Of a stretch of DNA of 64,000 bases, positions 63,644 through 64,000 are shown piece by piece (position 1 is the first letter of the stretch; the number at the start of each line of letters is the position of its first letter). Location: positions 6,313,501 to 6,377,500 of the forward strand of contig FSRD01000001.1 in the NCBI GenBank assembly GCA_900129675.1, written 5' to 3'. Under the pieces are notes generated by a model. The model was not told where the DNA came from. It searched no databases and worked only from the letters and a program-made list of their open reading frames with translations. The DNA is from Bradyrhizobium erythrophlei (lineage in GTDB: Bacteria > Pseudomonadota > Alphaproteobacteria > Rhizobiales > Xanthobacteraceae). Both the position numbers and the translations under genes were made by a program.

Positions 63644-64000
63644 CGACCGGCTCCCCTTTTGTGGGATCATTGTGGGATCGCGTCAAGGCTACCGCCAAAA
63701 GAAACGGCCCCAGCAGCTGGCGGGATTGTTGCCCTGCGCCATTGTCATCGCGATCTTCGAGATCACGTCTGCTTTCGGGGATAGACCGGAAGTGGTCGGT
63801 GCTCGGAATGACGAGATTGACCCGGACACTCGGTCGGGGCGGAGCTACTTTGCTAGATCGGATCAAGGCCGTCATCTATCGTCGCTGAAGTCGGCTTCCC
63901 GCTTGGCCAAAGGCTTGACCGCCGCCGGGGTCGGCATAGCCTCCACCGCCATCATTGGTCTTTACTGGAACTAGCTCGGTCGGATTTCATCACGCCAGTT
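63644..64000 (+). other. Right-edge sequence, unassigned
   Basis: The frame open from 63564 to 63974 gives RPQQLAGLLPCAIVIAIFEI, then a hydrophobic end GLTAAGVGIASTAIIGLYWN. It could be a small membrane protein or the junction of a new segment. No ribosome site or family resemblance supports it. Nothing else is recognisable up to the window edge. Confidence 0.3.

Noticed and set aside
1..64000. CRISPR array
   Set aside because: No set of short, regularly spaced repeats with unique spacers was found; all tandem repeats are coding units of the adhesin.

Overview
The window looks like an accessory region of a Bradyrhizobium-type alphaproteobacterial chromosome. The base composition is GC-rich. 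Many of the small genes resemble short lineage-restricted proteins of that group. There are complete IS1182- and IS630-family elements, and one copy of the rhizobial intergenic repeat that begins TCTAGAGCATGATCC. The taxon is inferred from family recognition, not from any search.

Positions 1-18000 form a defence-bearing island. The minus strand carries the N-terminal part of an SRAP (YedK/HMCES-like) gene near 17.6-17.85 kb and the C-terminal part of a very similar gene at 1-127. Between them lie a truncated tyrosine recombinase, a complete four-gene type III Wadjet operon (jetABCD, 7836-16112), a truncated ParB-like gene, a DUF1254 exported protein, many small orphan genes, and a junction of integrase, serine-recombinase and tRNA-Arg fragments near 1.5-2.4 kb.

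Positions 18000-26500 hold small orphan proteins, a double-glycine-leader peptide (19244), a lytic transglycosylase, and a PQQ-dehydrogenase module: a PQQ alcohol dehydrogenase with lanthanide-type metal ligands, a small exported protein and a Rieske protein, followed by a scrap of a second PQQ dehydrogenase.

Positions 26500-43850 hold an IS1182-family element, a giant repetitive type I secreted adhesin-like protein (28516-37935) followed by its own ABC transporter and HlyD-type adaptor, and an IS630-family element. The adhesin contains two 118-residue, five identical 111-residue and eight 109-residue tandem repeats. The transporter carries two inactive C39-like domains in tandem, where one is usual.

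Positions 44000-57230 hold an exported protein, two unrecognised genes, a phospholipase C/phosphoesterase-family enzyme with an unusual repeat-bearing N-terminus, and a divergent plus-strand cluster. That cluster is a gamma-glutamylcyclotransferase-like protein, an MBL-like protein and a 1786-residue pseudokinase/AAA ATPase/GAF/class III cyclase signalling protein.

Positions 57280-64000 are a second, decayed defence region. It contains a Hachiman (HamA-HamB) remnant fused to the tail of a serine recombinase, then a TOTE-type primase-helicase gene and a broken downstream partner. A shared site with an arm of about 20 bp (GCAGTTTTATTCTGAATGG-like) lies upstream of Wadjet and on both sides of the Hachiman remnant. 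It is probably the end or attachment site of a family of recombinase-borne elements that moves these defence cargoes.
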